Positions 28,314-37,748 of a stretch of 64,000 nucleotides of DNA are shown one piece after another. How positions within the stretch are numbered: the first letter of the stretch is position 1; each line of letters starts with the position of its first letter. Made by a program: the position numbers and the translations under genes. This stretch comes from Gammaproteobacteria bacterium. GTDB lineage: Bacteria > Pseudomonadota > Gammaproteobacteria > SZUA-229. The stretch is taken from the NCBI GenBank assembly GCA_026195895.1, contig JAPHRO010000052.1, positions 1 through 64,000 of the forward strand, read 5' to 3'. Under the pieces are notes generated by a model, which saw only the letters and a program-made list of their open reading frames with translations, was not told the DNA's origin and did no database searches.

Positions 28314-28975
28314 TGCGGGTTCTGCTTGTTGAAGATGACCCCATCCTCGCCGGCCAGCTGGCAGAGGAGTTTTCGCTTGCCGGCTACGTGGTCGAGTCGG
28401 CACACAATGGTGTCGACGGCCATCACCTGGGCGCGGTCGAAGCTTTTGATGCCGTGGTGCTCGATCTTGGCCTGCCGCAGATGGATGGCATCAGCGTGCT
28501 GAAAAAGTGGCGCGCTGCCGGCCGCAGCATGCCGGTGCTGATCCTCACCGCACGCGATGCCTGGCACGAAAAAGTCGACGGTATCGATGCCGGCGCGGAC
28601 GATTACCTGGCCAAACCGTTTCACATGGAAGAGTTGCTGGCACGGGTACGCGCATTGATTCGCCGCGCAGCGGGTCATGCCAGCGCCGAAATTAGCTGTG
28701 GCCCGGTGGTGCTGGACACGCGCAGTGGCAGGGTAAGCCTGGACGGCCGCTCACTGACCCTGACCAGCCACGAACTGCGCGTGCTTAGCTACCTGATGCA
28801 CCACAAGGGTGAGGTTGTCTCCCGTACCGATCTTATTGATCATATCTACGCTCAGGAATTCGACCGCGACTCCAATACCATCGAAGTTTTTATCGGCCGC
28901 CTGCGTAAGAAGCTGCCGCCCGAACTGATCAAGACAGCCCGCGGACTGGGCTATCGGCTGGTGTGTCCCGAATGA
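28313..28975 (+). CDS. OmpR/PhoP-family response regulator
   Basis: Receiver domain with acidic pocket 'VEDDP', phospho-Asp in 'VVLDLGLPQMDG' (about residue 51) and Lys in 'YLAKPF', followed by a winged-helix domain ending in 'SNTIEVFIGRLRKKL' and 'TARGLGYRLV'. The length (220) is standard. It resembles QseB/PmrA-type regulators. It is coupled at both ends: TGATG with PepSY upstream and ATGA with the kinase downstream. Likely targets are the divergent PepSY and redox genes; see the GTTCA repeats at 27852. Confidence 0.95.
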   Translation: MRVLLVEDDPILAGQLAEEFSLAGYVVESAHNGVDGHHLGAVEAFDAVVLDLGLPQMDGISVLKKWRAAGRSMPVLILTARDAWHEKVDGIDAGADDYLAKPFHMEELLARVRALIRRAAGHASAEISCGPVVLDTRSGRVSLDGRSLTLTSHELRVLSYLMHHKGEVVSRTDLIDHIYAQEFDRDSNTIEVFIGRLRKKLPPELIKTARGLGYRLVCPE

Positions 28976-30357
28976 ATTTTTTTTCTCTTGCAGGGCGCTC
29001 CTTGCGAGTCCGCCTGCTGGCGGGGACGCTGGTCTGGGTGGTGGCAACTATCATCGTTGCAAGCTGGAGCCTGTCCGGTCTGTTCCAACAGCATGTGACG
29101 GAGCAGTTCAGGGCCGGACTGGATCTTCATCTCGAACAGCTCACCACCAACCTTGCCATTGACCCAGCTGGGGCAGTCGCACTGACGACGCCGTTGAGTG
29201 ACCCGAGGCTGAGCCGTCCCTATGCCGGGCTGTACTGGCAAATCGATCGGCTGGCCAGTGCGCAGGCGACAGCAGCACGCGGTATGCTGCGTTCGCGCTC
29301 ACTGTGGGACAGTGAGCTTGAAGTCCCGGCAGACACGCCCGCCGATGGCAAAATTCACCAGCACCAGGTGGCGGGCCCTGACGGCTCACTCGTGGTGATG
29401 GTCGAGCGAGTGGTGTATCCAGCCGAACAACCGCAGCAGCCGTTGCGACTGATCGTGGCGGCAGATGCGAGCCTGGTCACCGAACCGGTTGAACGATTCA
29501 ACGGCCTGCTGATCCGGTCGCTGGGTATACTGGCGTTCGGGCTAATTGTCGCGATAATAGCGCAGGTACTAATCGGCCTGCATCCACTCGGCCAACTGCG
29601 CAGGGCGCTAACCTACGTCAGGGAAGGGCGCTCACAACGCATTGACGGCGACTTTCCGCTGGAGATCCAGCCACTGGTCGATGACTTCAATGGGGTGCTG
29701 ACGCACAACGCTCGTATTGTCAGCCACGCCAGAACCCAGGCTGGAAATCTGGCGCACGCACTCAAGACCCCGTTAACGATCCTCGGTAACGCCGCTGCAC
29801 GTCCCGATTCTCAGTTGCCGCAACTGGTGACCGAGCAGGTTGCCATGGCGCGCCGCCAGATCGACTACCACCTGGCACGGGCACGCGCGGCGGCGGCGGC
29901 CAGCGTCCCCGGCGTGCGCAGTGATGTTATGCCTCTACTGGAGTCACTGGTTCGCGTGATGGAGCGTTTGTACCACGACAAAAAGGTGACCGCCACCATT
30001 GGCAATGGCGCCACGGCGACGGCGATATTTCGCGGCGAAAAACAGGATCTGCAGGAGATGCTGGGTAACCTGCTGGACAATGCCTGGAAGTGGGCGGCGA
30101 GCCGCGTCGATATTTCATTCCAGTCCGATGACGACCGGCTCACCCTGTTGATTGACGACGATGGTCCGGGGCTTGCGCCGGAGCAGCGCCAGACCGTACT
30201 GGCTCGAGGCGTGAGGGTGGATGAGCAGGTTCCCGGCACAGGTCTGGGGCTGGCCATCGTAAGCGATCTGGCACAGCTTTACGACGGTTCGGTCACACTC
30301 GAGGTATCACCGCTGGGCGGATTGCGAGTACGGCTCGAATTACCGGCTGCGCCATGA
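28972..30357 (+). CDS. Sensor histidine kinase (QseC/PhoQ-like)
   Basis: Start taken as the ATG at 28972, overlapping the regulator stop; the track GTG at 28963 is inside the regulator. Two membrane helices (about 13-35 and 175-200) flank a periplasmic sensor region, then HAMP-like and HisKA segments. The phospho-acceptor is His262 or so in 'LAHALKTPL'. ATP-binding boxes follow: 'NLLDNAWKWA', 'DDGPGL' and 'GTGLGLAIV'. The periplasmic region has no motif I can tie to a ligand, but the PepSY partners suggest a periplasmic signal. Confidence 0.93.
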   Translation: MNFFSLAGRSLRVRLLAGTLVWVVATIIVASWSLSGLFQQHVTEQFRAGLDLHLEQLTTNLAIDPAGAVALTTPLSDPRLSRPYAGLYWQIDRLASAQATAARGMLRSRSLWDSELEVPADTPADGKIHQHQVAGPDGSLVVMVERVVYPAEQPQQPLRLIVAADASLVTEPVERFNGLLIRSLGILAFGLIVAIIAQVLIGLHPLGQLRRALTYVREGRSQRIDGDFPLEIQPLVDDFNGVLTHNARIVSHARTQAGNLAHALKTPLTILGNAAARPDSQLPQLVTEQVAMARRQIDYHLARARAAAAASVPGVRSDVMPLLESLVRVMERLYHDKKVTATIGNGATATAIFRGEKQDLQEMLGNLLDNAWKWAASRVDISFQSDDDRLTLLIDDDGPGLAPEQRQTVLARGVRVDEQVPGTGLGLAIVSDLAQLYDGSVTLEVSPLGGLRVRLELPAAP

Positions 30358-30422
30358 TCGCGAACCGGCTGGAGACGATTACGCGGTTTTATCAAGAGTC
30401 ATTCTCGGGTTAAATAAATACC

Positions 30423-31049
30423 TTAACCCACCTCGTACATTGTCAGAAAAGCATTAACAACCCAATTGACATGGTGTTCGATACTCTGCATAGCACGCTG
30501 GCAAGGTTCACCATACATCAGGCGTACGATATTTAGCCCCATCAGCATACCCAGCAGTAACTCGGCACTTCTTTCTGGCTCAGTGAGTTTGAGCAATCCA
30601 CGTTGCTGGGCATTATCCATCCAGCTCGCCAGTTTGTTCAGAGTGCACTGGGGGCCACTGCGATAAATATTTTTCATCACATCACCTGATAGATCGGGGT
30701 TGCTGCTAAGAGCGCGCATAAAGTTCTGATATTCCTGGCTCAGCAGGAAAGTTAACAGACTTACCCCGAAGTCAGTCAGGGCACCGTGGATACTCACACA
30801 ATTAGCAGGTTCGATAGATAGACTTTCAACCATGCGGTTAGCTTGTTGACGGATGACCGCATCAATCAGCGCCTCCCTGTTGGCATAACGGGAATAGATT
30901 GTTACCTTGGATACCTTTGCCAGACGAGCAACTGCTTCTACGGAAAAACCCGCCGGACCTTTACTGAACAGGAGCTCATGTGCCGCGGCAAAAATGTCTT
31001 TGTCCTTGTTATGATCAAGCGGTCTTCCTGCGCGTTCGTGGACTGCCAT
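30423..31049 (-). CDS. TetR-family repressor of the adjacent RND genes
   Basis: 208 residues. The N-terminal helix-turn-helix reads 'FSVEAVARLAKVSKVTIYSRYANREALIDAV', here cited for position about 34-64, and the C-terminal ligand domain is divergent as usual. It is transcribed away from the RND adaptor with a 69-bp shared promoter that contains a clear palindrome, so it most likely represses both itself and the pump. The inducer is unknown. Confidence 0.92.
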   Translation of the reverse strand: MAVHERAGRPLDHNKDKDIFAAAHELLFSKGPAGFSVEAVARLAKVSKVTIYSRYANREALIDAVIRQQANRMVESLSIEPANCVSIHGALTDFGVSLLTFLLSQEYQNFMRALSSNPDLSGDVMKNIYRSGPQCTLNKLASWMDNAQQRGLLKLTEPERSAELLLGMLMGLNIVRLMYGEPCQRAMQSIEHHVNWVVNAFLTMYEVG

Positions 31050-31065
31050 TTTTTTTTCAACCAGA

Positions 31066-31089
31066 TTAGTGTACGATCGCGTTCAATAA
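31066..31089. promoter_or_regulatory. TetR-type operator palindrome over the divergent promoter
   Basis: Half-sites TTAGTGTACG and CGTTCAATAA are separated by ATCG; 8 of 10 positions are symmetric. It ends right at a -10-like TACTAT (31090-31095) for the adaptor gene. The size and position are typical of TetR-family operators for RND pumps. Confidence 0.65.
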
Positions 31090-31118
31090 TACTATATTCA
31101 CTCAAAAAATACATTTCC

Positions 31119-32168
31119 ATGTCAAACAAACTCATACTTTCACTGCTGATGACTCTGGTGCTTGGCAGTTGTTCCGAAAACAATACTGACGCCGATGTGC
31201 AAAAACAGCCACCTCTGGTCAGAACCACCGACATACAGACTGACGGCACTGCACTGCACAGGCTTAGCGGTACAATCCGGCCGCGCTACGAAACACCGAT
31301 TGCGTTTCAGGTCGAGGGTCGTATTCTCAGTCGTCACATTGACGCCGGACAGCGTGTGATGGCCGAGCAACTGCTGTTTAGCCTGGATCCCCGTGATCTA
31401 AATGAGGCTGTCAATGTTGCCAGGGCGCAACTGGCTACAGCTGAAGCCGCACTGGCAACAGCACGAAGTGAATATAAGCGACAAAAAAAACTGCTGGAAA
31501 AAAAATTGATAAGCGAGTTCGAAGTTGAGCGTTTTGAGTTAGCTGAACGTGCAGCTGCCAGTCAATACAATGCAGCACAGGCCGGTTTACAACAGGCCCG
31601 TATTAGCCGTTCATATGCCGAGTTACAGGCTAAACATTCTGGCATACTGATCGAAGTGAGTGGCGAACCCGGTCAGGTCGTCAGTGTTGGTCAAACAGTG
31701 GCTGTACTGGCGCAGGATGACAAACGGGATGTGGAAGTATTTTTACCTGAGAGTCGTCATCCGCCTCGTTCTGGTGTGGCTAAACTAAACGACGGAAGCA
31801 GTGTCGATCTTGAGCTGCGTGAAATCGCCGGGGCCGCTGATCAGATGAGCCGTACCTGGCGTGCCCGCTACCGCATCACCAGCATTAAGGACGACCTACC
31901 ACTGGGTAGCATCGTACAGGTTCAGCTATCGAGCGAGGATACTGAACAAGGTACCCTGGTTATCCCGCTGGGCGCACTGGATGAACGCGGCTCTGGCCCA
32001 CGTGTCTGGCGCGTAGTCGATGGTCATGCACAACCCGTCTCTGTACAGATTATCGGGCTCGGTGCTGAGCAGGCACATATCAGGGCTGAGCTGCCGCCGG
32101 ATACACAGATCATTGCACTGGGTACGCATCTACTTGTTCCGGGTATGGCGGTAAGGACACAGCATTAA
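31119..32168 (+). CDS. RND periplasmic adaptor lipoprotein
   Basis: 349 residues from the ATG at 31119; the track start at 30843 runs back through the repressor gene and is rejected. The N-terminus is a lipoprotein signal ending in 'LVLGSC', so the adaptor is lipid-anchored. Lipoyl half-motif 'ETPIAFQVEGRILSRHIDAG', a short helical hairpin and beta-barrel follow. The stop overlaps the permease start as TAATG. Divergent repression by the TetR protein is likely. Confidence 0.92.
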   Translation: MSNKLILSLLMTLVLGSCSENNTDADVQKQPPLVRTTDIQTDGTALHRLSGTIRPRYETPIAFQVEGRILSRHIDAGQRVMAEQLLFSLDPRDLNEAVNVARAQLATAEAALATARSEYKRQKKLLEKKLISEFEVERFELAERAAASQYNAAQAGLQQARISRSYAELQAKHSGILIEVSGEPGQVVSVGQTVAVLAQDDKRDVEVFLPESRHPPRSGVAKLNDGSSVDLELREIAGAADQMSRTWRARYRITSIKDDLPLGSIVQVQLSSEDTEQGTLVIPLGALDERGSGPRVWRVVDGHAQPVSVQIIGLGAEQAHIRAELPPDTQIIALGTHLLVPGMAVRTQH

Positions 32169-35100
32169 TGAGCTTCCCTAATCTTTCTGCCATCGCTGTA
32201 GGTGAACGGGCGGTCACACTGTTTTTTATTCTGCTGTCAATGGCGGCAGGCATGTACGCTTTTTCATCTCTCGGGCGGGCAGAGGATCCCGCCTTTACCG
32301 TCAGGGTGATGGTAGTATCGGCAATATGGCCCGGCGCAACCACGGAAGAACTGCAGCACCAGGTGGTGGACCGACTCGAAAAACGTATCCAGGAAGTTGA
32401 ATACCTGTATCGCATTGAAACCACTGTCCGCCCCGGACGTGCTGATCTGCAGATCGAATTTGAGGATTACACCCCCGGTGACAAGATCCCCGATCTGCTC
32501 TATCAGGTACGCAAGCGCATGCAGGATGAAGCACCACGTCTACCCAGGGGCGTCATAGGCCCTATCGTCAACGATGATTTTTCCGATGTGTATTTCTCAC
32601 TCATTGCGGTTACCGCACCCGGGCTGCCGATGCGTGAGCTAACGCGAGAAACAGAAGCTATCCGCGACCGCTTGCAGCAGCTTGAAGGTGTGCACAAAGC
32701 ACTGATTCTGGGGGAACGCAGCGAGCGTGTTTTTATTGAGTTTGATGTGGCCCGACTGACCAACCTGGGTATTAGCCCGCAGGTAATCTTTGATGCCATA
32801 GAAGACAACAACCAGCTGATACCCGCAGGTTTCATCGACCTGGCGGGTCCCCGGGTTTATCTGCGTGTGGATGCAGACTTATCCGACCCGAATCAGCTCG
32901 CCGCTGTGCCCATCCGTGTGGGGGATCGTCTGCTGCAGTTATCTGATCTGGCGACGATCCGCCGCGGTTATGAAGACCCTCCGAGTTATATGATACGAGC
33001 CTACGGCCAGGACGCAGTACTGCTCGGCGTGGTCATGCGAAAAGGTGAAAATGGCCTCACTTTCGGTGAGCGACTGGGCGCTTTTATCAGCAGTGAGCAA
33101 GAACGCATGCCCCTGGGTATGAATTTATCACCCCTGACCAATCAGACCGATGCCATCACAGCCGCGGTGAATCTTTTTCAGGTAAAGTTTCTGGTCGCCG
33201 TGGCCGTGGTTGTGTTGGTGAGCATTCTTGCCATAGGACTGAGGGCCGGTCTGATTGTAGGCATCGCGATACCGCTCACGTTGGGGCTGACCCTGCTATT
33301 AATGAAAATAACCGGGGTAAACCTGGATCGCATCACGCTGGGGGCACTGATTATTGCGCTGGGTTTACTGGTAGACGACGCCATCATTGCCATCGAAATG
33401 ATGATCGTCAAGATGGAAGAAGGCTGGGATCGTGCACGCGCCGCCAGCCACGCCTGGAATGTCACCGCCGCGCCGATGTTGTTCGGTACACTGGTTACGG
33501 TAGCGGGTTTTGTGCCTATTGGTTTCGCACAGTCAGGTGTAGGTGAATACGCAGGCAACATTTTCTGGGTACTTGCCTATGCTTTGATCACTTCCTGGCT
33601 GGTGGCGGTGGTTTTCACGCCTTACCTTGGGGTGAAGTTGCTGCCTGATTTCAAAGCTCATACACTTGCCCATGATCATGCAGCCACTTCAACGAATAGC
33701 CTGTACCAGACACCTGCCTATCAGAAATTACGTTCCCTTATCACCGCCTGCGTACGCTACCGTAAAACAGTGGTCATCGCCACTGTAGGCCTGCTCGTGC
33801 TTGCCATCGTCGGCATGGCGACGCTGGTACAGAAACAGTTTTTCCCCAGTTCCGACCGCCCCGAGGTATTGATCGACATTTATCTTCCTCAGGGCAGTGC
33901 GATTGCCACAACCGATGCCACAACCCGAAAAATTGAAAATATTCTGACTGAAATGCCAGAGGTAAAAACTCTGTCGTCCTACATAGGCGCAGGCGCGCCG
34001 CGCTTTTTTATCTCCGCCAACCCGGAACAGCCTGACCCGGCCTTTGCCAAGATCATTGCCATCGGCAAGAATGAAGAGGCGCGTAACAGGATCATGGCCG
34101 AATTACAGCGCCACATCGATAATGGCGAATTTCCGGAAGCCCGGGTGCGGGTAACACGGCTGCTTTTTGGCCCGCCCGTCATCTGGCCGGTAAGCTTTCG
34201 GGTTATCGGCGCCGACCCGGTAAAATTACGCCAGATCGCACATCAGGTGCGCACCACCATGGCGGCCAACCCGAACACCATCGACGCGCATCTGGAGTGG
34301 GACGAACGCGCCCCGGTGCTGCAGCTATCGATGGATAGCGAACGCCTGCGACTGATGGGGCTCACCCCACGCGACGTTGCACAACAGCTACAGTTTCAGC
34401 TTGACGGTGTGCCTGTCACCGAAGTGCGGCAGGATATCCGTACTGTCGAAGTCCGTGCCCGTGGCCTGCGTGCGACCAGTCCCTCACCGGAAAATATCGA
34501 AATCAAGACACAGGACGGACATATTATTCCTCTCGCCCAACTGGGCAGCCTGGAAGTGAGCCATGAAGAACCGGTAATCAAGCGCTACAATCGCGAACGC
34601 TCCCTCGCGGTAAATGCCGACGTACAGGACGCACAGGCGCCGGATGTGACCATGGCTATCTGGAAACAACTGGCGTCGTTACGTGAACAGTTGCCCAACG
34701 ACTATCGTATTGACATCGGTGGTTCAGTCGAGCAATCAGGCAAAGCCGATGCGTCTATTCAGAAGCTGCAGCCATTGATGATAGCGCTCATGCTTATTTT
34801 TATCATGTTGCAGATGCGCTCCTTCTCCGGAACCTTCATGGTCGTGGCGACGGCTCCGCTGGGGCTTATTGGTGCGGTTATCGCACTGCTGCTATTCAAT
34901 CAGCCTTTCGGCTTCGTCGCCTTGCTGGGCCTTATCGGACTGGCGGGTATTTTGATGCGCAACACCATGATTCTCACCCAGCAGGTACAGGATAATTTTG
35001 ATGAAGGAATGGAAGCCTGGCCTGCAGTAGTTGAAGCGGCCGTACGCCGAGCGCGACCGGTAATACTCACTGCGCTGGCCGCCGTGTTCGCTTTTGTACC

Positions 35101-35233
35101 ACTAACCCATGACAGTTTCTGGGGGCCGTTAGCTTATGTGCTCATTGGCGGTGTCGCGGTGGGCACGGTAATCACCCTGTTGTTCGTGCCAGCACTTTAT
35201 GCACTCTGGTTCAAGTTAGGCACGGCGGATTAA
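32168..35233 (+). CDS. RND efflux permease (VexF/HAE1-like side clade)
   Basis: 1021 residues. TM4 has 'GLLVDDAIIAIEMM' with the acidic pair; in TM10 the AcrB lysine position is Arg in 'GILMRNTMILTQQ'. The N-terminus 'MSFPNLSAIAVGERAVTLFF' is characteristic of a clade paired with lipoprotein adaptors. It is coupled to the adaptor and probably under the TetR repressor. It ends 19 bp from the convergent Usp gene. Substrates unknown. Confidence 0.94.
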   Translation: MSFPNLSAIAVGERAVTLFFILLSMAAGMYAFSSLGRAEDPAFTVRVMVVSAIWPGATTEELQHQVVDRLEKRIQEVEYLYRIETTVRPGRADLQIEFEDYTPGDKIPDLLYQVRKRMQDEAPRLPRGVIGPIVNDDFSDVYFSLIAVTAPGLPMRELTRETEAIRDRLQQLEGVHKALILGERSERVFIEFDVARLTNLGISPQVIFDAIEDNNQLIPAGFIDLAGPRVYLRVDADLSDPNQLAAVPIRVGDRLLQLSDLATIRRGYEDPPSYMIRAYGQDAVLLGVVMRKGENGLTFGERLGAFISSEQERMPLGMNLSPLTNQTDAITAAVNLFQVKFLVAVAVVVLVSILAIGLRAGLIVGIAIPLTLGLTLLLMKITGVNLDRITLGALIIALGLLVDDAIIAIEMMIVKMEEGWDRARAASHAWNVTAAPMLFGTLVTVAGFVPIGFAQSGVGEYAGNIFWVLAYALITSWLVAVVFTPYLGVKLLPDFKAHTLAHDHAATSTNSLYQTPAYQKLRSLITACVRYRKTVVIATVGLLVLAIVGMATLVQKQFFPSSDRPEVLIDIYLPQGSAIATTDATTRKIENILTEMPEVKTLSSYIGAGAPRFFISANPEQPDPAFAKIIAIGKNEEARNRIMAELQRHIDNGEFPEARVRVTRLLFGPPVIWPVSFRVIGADPVKLRQIAHQVRTTMAANPNTIDAHLEWDERAPVLQLSMDSERLRLMGLTPRDVAQQLQFQLDGVPVTEVRQDIRTVEVRARGLRATSPSPENIEIKTQDGHIIPLAQLGSLEVSHEEPVIKRYNRERSLAVNADVQDAQAPDVTMAIWKQLASLREQLPNDYRIDIGGSVEQSGKADASIQKLQPLMIALMLIFIMLQMRSFSGTFMVVATAPLGLIGAVIALLLFNQPFGFVALLGLIGLAGILMRNTMILTQQVQDNFDEGMEAWPAVVEAAVRRARPVILTALAAVFAFVPLTHDSFWGPLAYVLIGGVAVGTVITLLFVPALYALWFKLGTAD

Positions 35234-35252
35234 TGACTCAGTGCATGCTTAT

Positions 35253-36248
35253 TTATTGCATAGCTGCACTTTCCTCCACTGTAACAGGCGTTTTGAAGCC
35301 GGGCGGTTTGATGGCGAGCACTGAACAATCGATCTGATTCAGGATTGTCTCAGCCGTGTTGCCCATGATGAATCCCGGGACGCCGGTGCGAGCCACCGTC
35401 CCCATAACGATAACATCAGCCGCAAGTTGTTTAGCCAGTGCGGGGATCTCCTTACGGGCCCAGCCTTTTACCAGATGTGTTCTGGGGTTGATATATTCCG
35501 CAGCATCTTTGTCTAAGGTGTCAGTGATCCCGCGCATGAGCCCATTCAGGCGGGTCTCGTGCCGGCGCCTTACCTGTTCCACGTAGGCGACAATTTCTGC
35601 TTCCGGCGCACGCATAAAGGCGCCGCCCATAGTGCTTTCGCCGATCGCATGCCAGACATGTACGACGTGCAGCTCGGCAAAGTCGGATAGTGCCAGCGAA
35701 GTAGACATTTTAAGAATTTGCTGATTGAGTGCTTGCCGTGATTTCATTTCCGCCGGCGGATACGCATCGTCGACATCGACTGCTGCCAGGATGCGCCGAC
35801 AGGGCTTTTCCGTCTGTGGTTTTACCAGCCAGACCGGACACGGGCACTCGCGCAACAGATTCATGTCATCACTGCCGAACAACCGGTCCAGCCATGCCAG
35901 CTTCTCGGGAACCTTGATTACCAGATCGTGCCCGTCGCTCAGCACCTGACGGATAACTTCCAGAAAACGGATGCCGTGGCGCACTTCTGTTTTAATCGGG
36001 ATCTGCTGGCGATAAGGATCGATCAACGTTTCCAGTTCCTGCGCGTGGCTGGCTTCGATTGCGGACTGAAGATCGGCGGAAATGGGCCCTCCGACGGGCA
36101 TACCGATACCGGCAGTCATACGATCAACCACGTCGACAACGGTCAGGCTCGCCTGGTTATTCTCGGCCAGTGTGACAGCGCGTTCCACGGCAGCCATACA
36201 GTCATCTCTAATGTCCACTACGCAAAGAATAGATTTGAAATTCGTCAT
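35253..36248 (-). CDS. Tandem universal stress protein (UspE-like)
   Basis: 331 residues with two Usp domains. The second contains 'VMGTVARTGVPGFIMGNT' and ends 'CSVLAIKPPGFKTPVTVEE', nearly the same as the partial protein at the left edge. AGGAGC precedes the ATG at 36248. Stand-alone transcription unit, convergent with the third RND pump. It is the third member of this paralogue set in the window. Confidence 0.94.
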   Translation of the reverse strand: MTNFKSILCVVDIRDDCMAAVERAVTLAENNQASLTVVDVVDRMTAGIGMPVGGPISADLQSAIEASHAQELETLIDPYRQQIPIKTEVRHGIRFLEVIRQVLSDGHDLVIKVPEKLAWLDRLFGSDDMNLLRECPCPVWLVKPQTEKPCRRILAAVDVDDAYPPAEMKSRQALNQQILKMSTSLALSDFAELHVVHVWHAIGESTMGGAFMRAPEAEIVAYVEQVRRRHETRLNGLMRGITDTLDKDAAEYINPRTHLVKGWARKEIPALAKQLAADVIVMGTVARTGVPGFIMGNTAETILNQIDCSVLAIKPPGFKTPVTVEESAAMQ

Positions 36249-36594
36249 TTCACTGCTCCTACGATCAGCTTTTGTAAACGGGAATCACCTTCACCTGATA
36301 TTCGGTCTTTTCGGAACCGAATGCAATCTAACACTGCGCAGTCCCTGTGCGAAAATTGTATTATCTGCTCAAATCAAAGCGAGCAGCGCCAGACATGTAA
36401 GACAGAAATTTTAAATTTCTATATGCAAAATATTTGAACAACTGAAAACGCTCGTAAAAAAACGATTGATATTTATAATCGATGAAGACCGCACTGAGTT
36501 TATACATGAAAACACTGGATAAAGTGCACAAAAAAACCAGTTACGAACTGCAACTGGCTTAAGTGAAACCGTCAACTTATTTCAGGACGAGTCA
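36249..36594. other. Intergenic region between divergent usp and pncC genes
   Basis: AT-rich 346 bases that must hold both promoters. A 26-codon frame (36482-36562) could encode a short peptide starting 'MKTALSLYMKTLDKVHKK', but it has no ribosome-binding site. Over its end lies a weak 6-bp hairpin (CCAGTT/AACTGG). I cannot pick convincing promoters. Confidence 0.35.
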
Positions 36595-37098
36595 ATGAAT
36601 TATGACGATGTAGATTTGAACGCTCAGGCCAGACAACTGGGGCAGTTTCTAGTTGAGAAAAAGTTAAAAATGGCCACTGCTGAATCCTGTACAGGTGGCT
36701 GGGTATCTAAATCAATAACCGACCTTGATGGCAGCTCCAACTGGTTTGAATGCGGTCTGGTGACATACAGCAATCAGGCAAAACAGGACTTTCTTGGTGT
36801 TAGCGCGCAAACGCTTCTCGATCATGGCGCTGTCAGCCAACCGGTGGTTAAAGAAATGGCTCTTGGATTACTGGATCGATGCAATGCTGATATCGGTGTT
36901 TCGATTAGTGGTGTCGCCGGACCCGGTGGCGGTAGTGACGACAAACCAGTTGGCACTGTCTGGATCGCCTGGGCCAAACCCGGCGAAGTGATTGAAGCCG
37001 TAAAATTCAAATTTGATGGTGATAGAGAGGCGGTACGCAGGCAGGCAGTATCTGAAGCCTTGTTGGGAGTGCAACGATTACTGGAACAGACCTGTTAG
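36595..37098 (+). CDS. pncC: Nicotinamide-nucleotide amidohydrolase (CinA C-terminal domain, PncC)
   Basis: 167 residues forming a stand-alone CinA C-terminal domain. The signature 'TAESCTGGWVS' (about residues 28-38), 'VTYSNQAK' and 'GVAGPGGGSDDKPVGTVWIAW' match PncC, which deamidates nicotinamide mononucleotide in the pyridine nucleotide salvage cycle. An AGGACGAG stretch precedes the ATG. Location upstream of recA is common in gammaproteobacteria. Confidence 0.93.
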   Translation: MNYDDVDLNAQARQLGQFLVEKKLKMATAESCTGGWVSKSITDLDGSSNWFECGLVTYSNQAKQDFLGVSAQTLLDHGAVSQPVVKEMALGLLDRCNADIGVSISGVAGPGGGSDDKPVGTVWIAWAKPGEVIEAVKFKFDGDREAVRRQAVSEALLGVQRLLEQTC

Positions 37099-37179
37099 AT
37101 GGGTTCATATTGATCGTCGGATTATGAAAACTGGTGCTGAGTAGTTTGTGTAGACAAAATAAAATACTGGTTAAAACAC

Positions 37180-37728
37180 ATGAGTGACGGCAACAATCAT
37201 CGATTATTTTTCGCCCTGTGGCCCGACGGTATTACACGTCAAAAAATCGTGGAGGAATTTAATCAATCAGCGCAGGCTGAGACACCGGGTCGATTAATGA
37301 AAGCAGGCAACATACACATGACACTGCATTTTATTGGGAACGTATCGCAACAATTACTGAAATGTATGGATGATGCGGCAAAAAATGTATCGGCTAAAAA
37401 ATTTCATTTGCAAATAAATCATTATGGATATTTTTACCAGCCGAAAGTGCTCTGGATGGGGGTGGAGAAAATACCGGAAGCCTTAAAACATCTGCATGAC
37501 AAGCTGGAAATTGCATTAAGGCAATGCGGATATAAAGCTGATAGAAGAATTTTTTCTCCGCATATCACCTTAAAACGAAAAGCGCTGAATCCTGGCCCAC
37601 TTGAAACCTTTCCCGCCATTGACTGGTCTGTTGACAGCTTTGCACTGGTCGAGTCAATACCAGTTGTGGATGGCGTTAAATACGAAGTGATACGATCTTA
37701 TGATCTTGTTGAACCGAAAAACGTATAA
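37180..37728 (+). CDS. thpR: RNA 2',3'-cyclic phosphodiesterase
   Basis: 182 residues of the 2H phosphoesterase fold. The two catalytic HxTx motifs are present: 'HMTLHF' at His46 and 'HITLKR' at His128, and 'RLFFALWP' is the usual N-terminal strand. It hydrolyses 2',3'-cyclic phosphates (formerly called 2'-5' RNA ligase). It lies 81 bp after pncC and convergent with the WYL gene. Confidence 0.93.
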   Translation: MSDGNNHRLFFALWPDGITRQKIVEEFNQSAQAETPGRLMKAGNIHMTLHFIGNVSQQLLKCMDDAAKNVSAKKFHLQINHYGYFYQPKVLWMGVEKIPEALKHLHDKLEIALRQCGYKADRRIFSPHITLKRKALNPGPLETFPAIDWSVDSFALVESIPVVDGVKYEVIRSYDLVEPKNV

Positions 37729-37748
37729 GCCTCTGGCGCTTACAGCAA

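Noticed and set aside
30843-31118. Extended N-terminus of the third RND adaptor as given by the ORF track
   Set aside because: It runs through the repressor gene and operator; the ATG at 31119 starts a clean lipoprotein signal.
36482-36562. 26-codon ORF in the usp-pncC spacer
   Set aside because: Plausible composition but no Shine-Dalgarno and no known relative; mentioned only in the gap entry.
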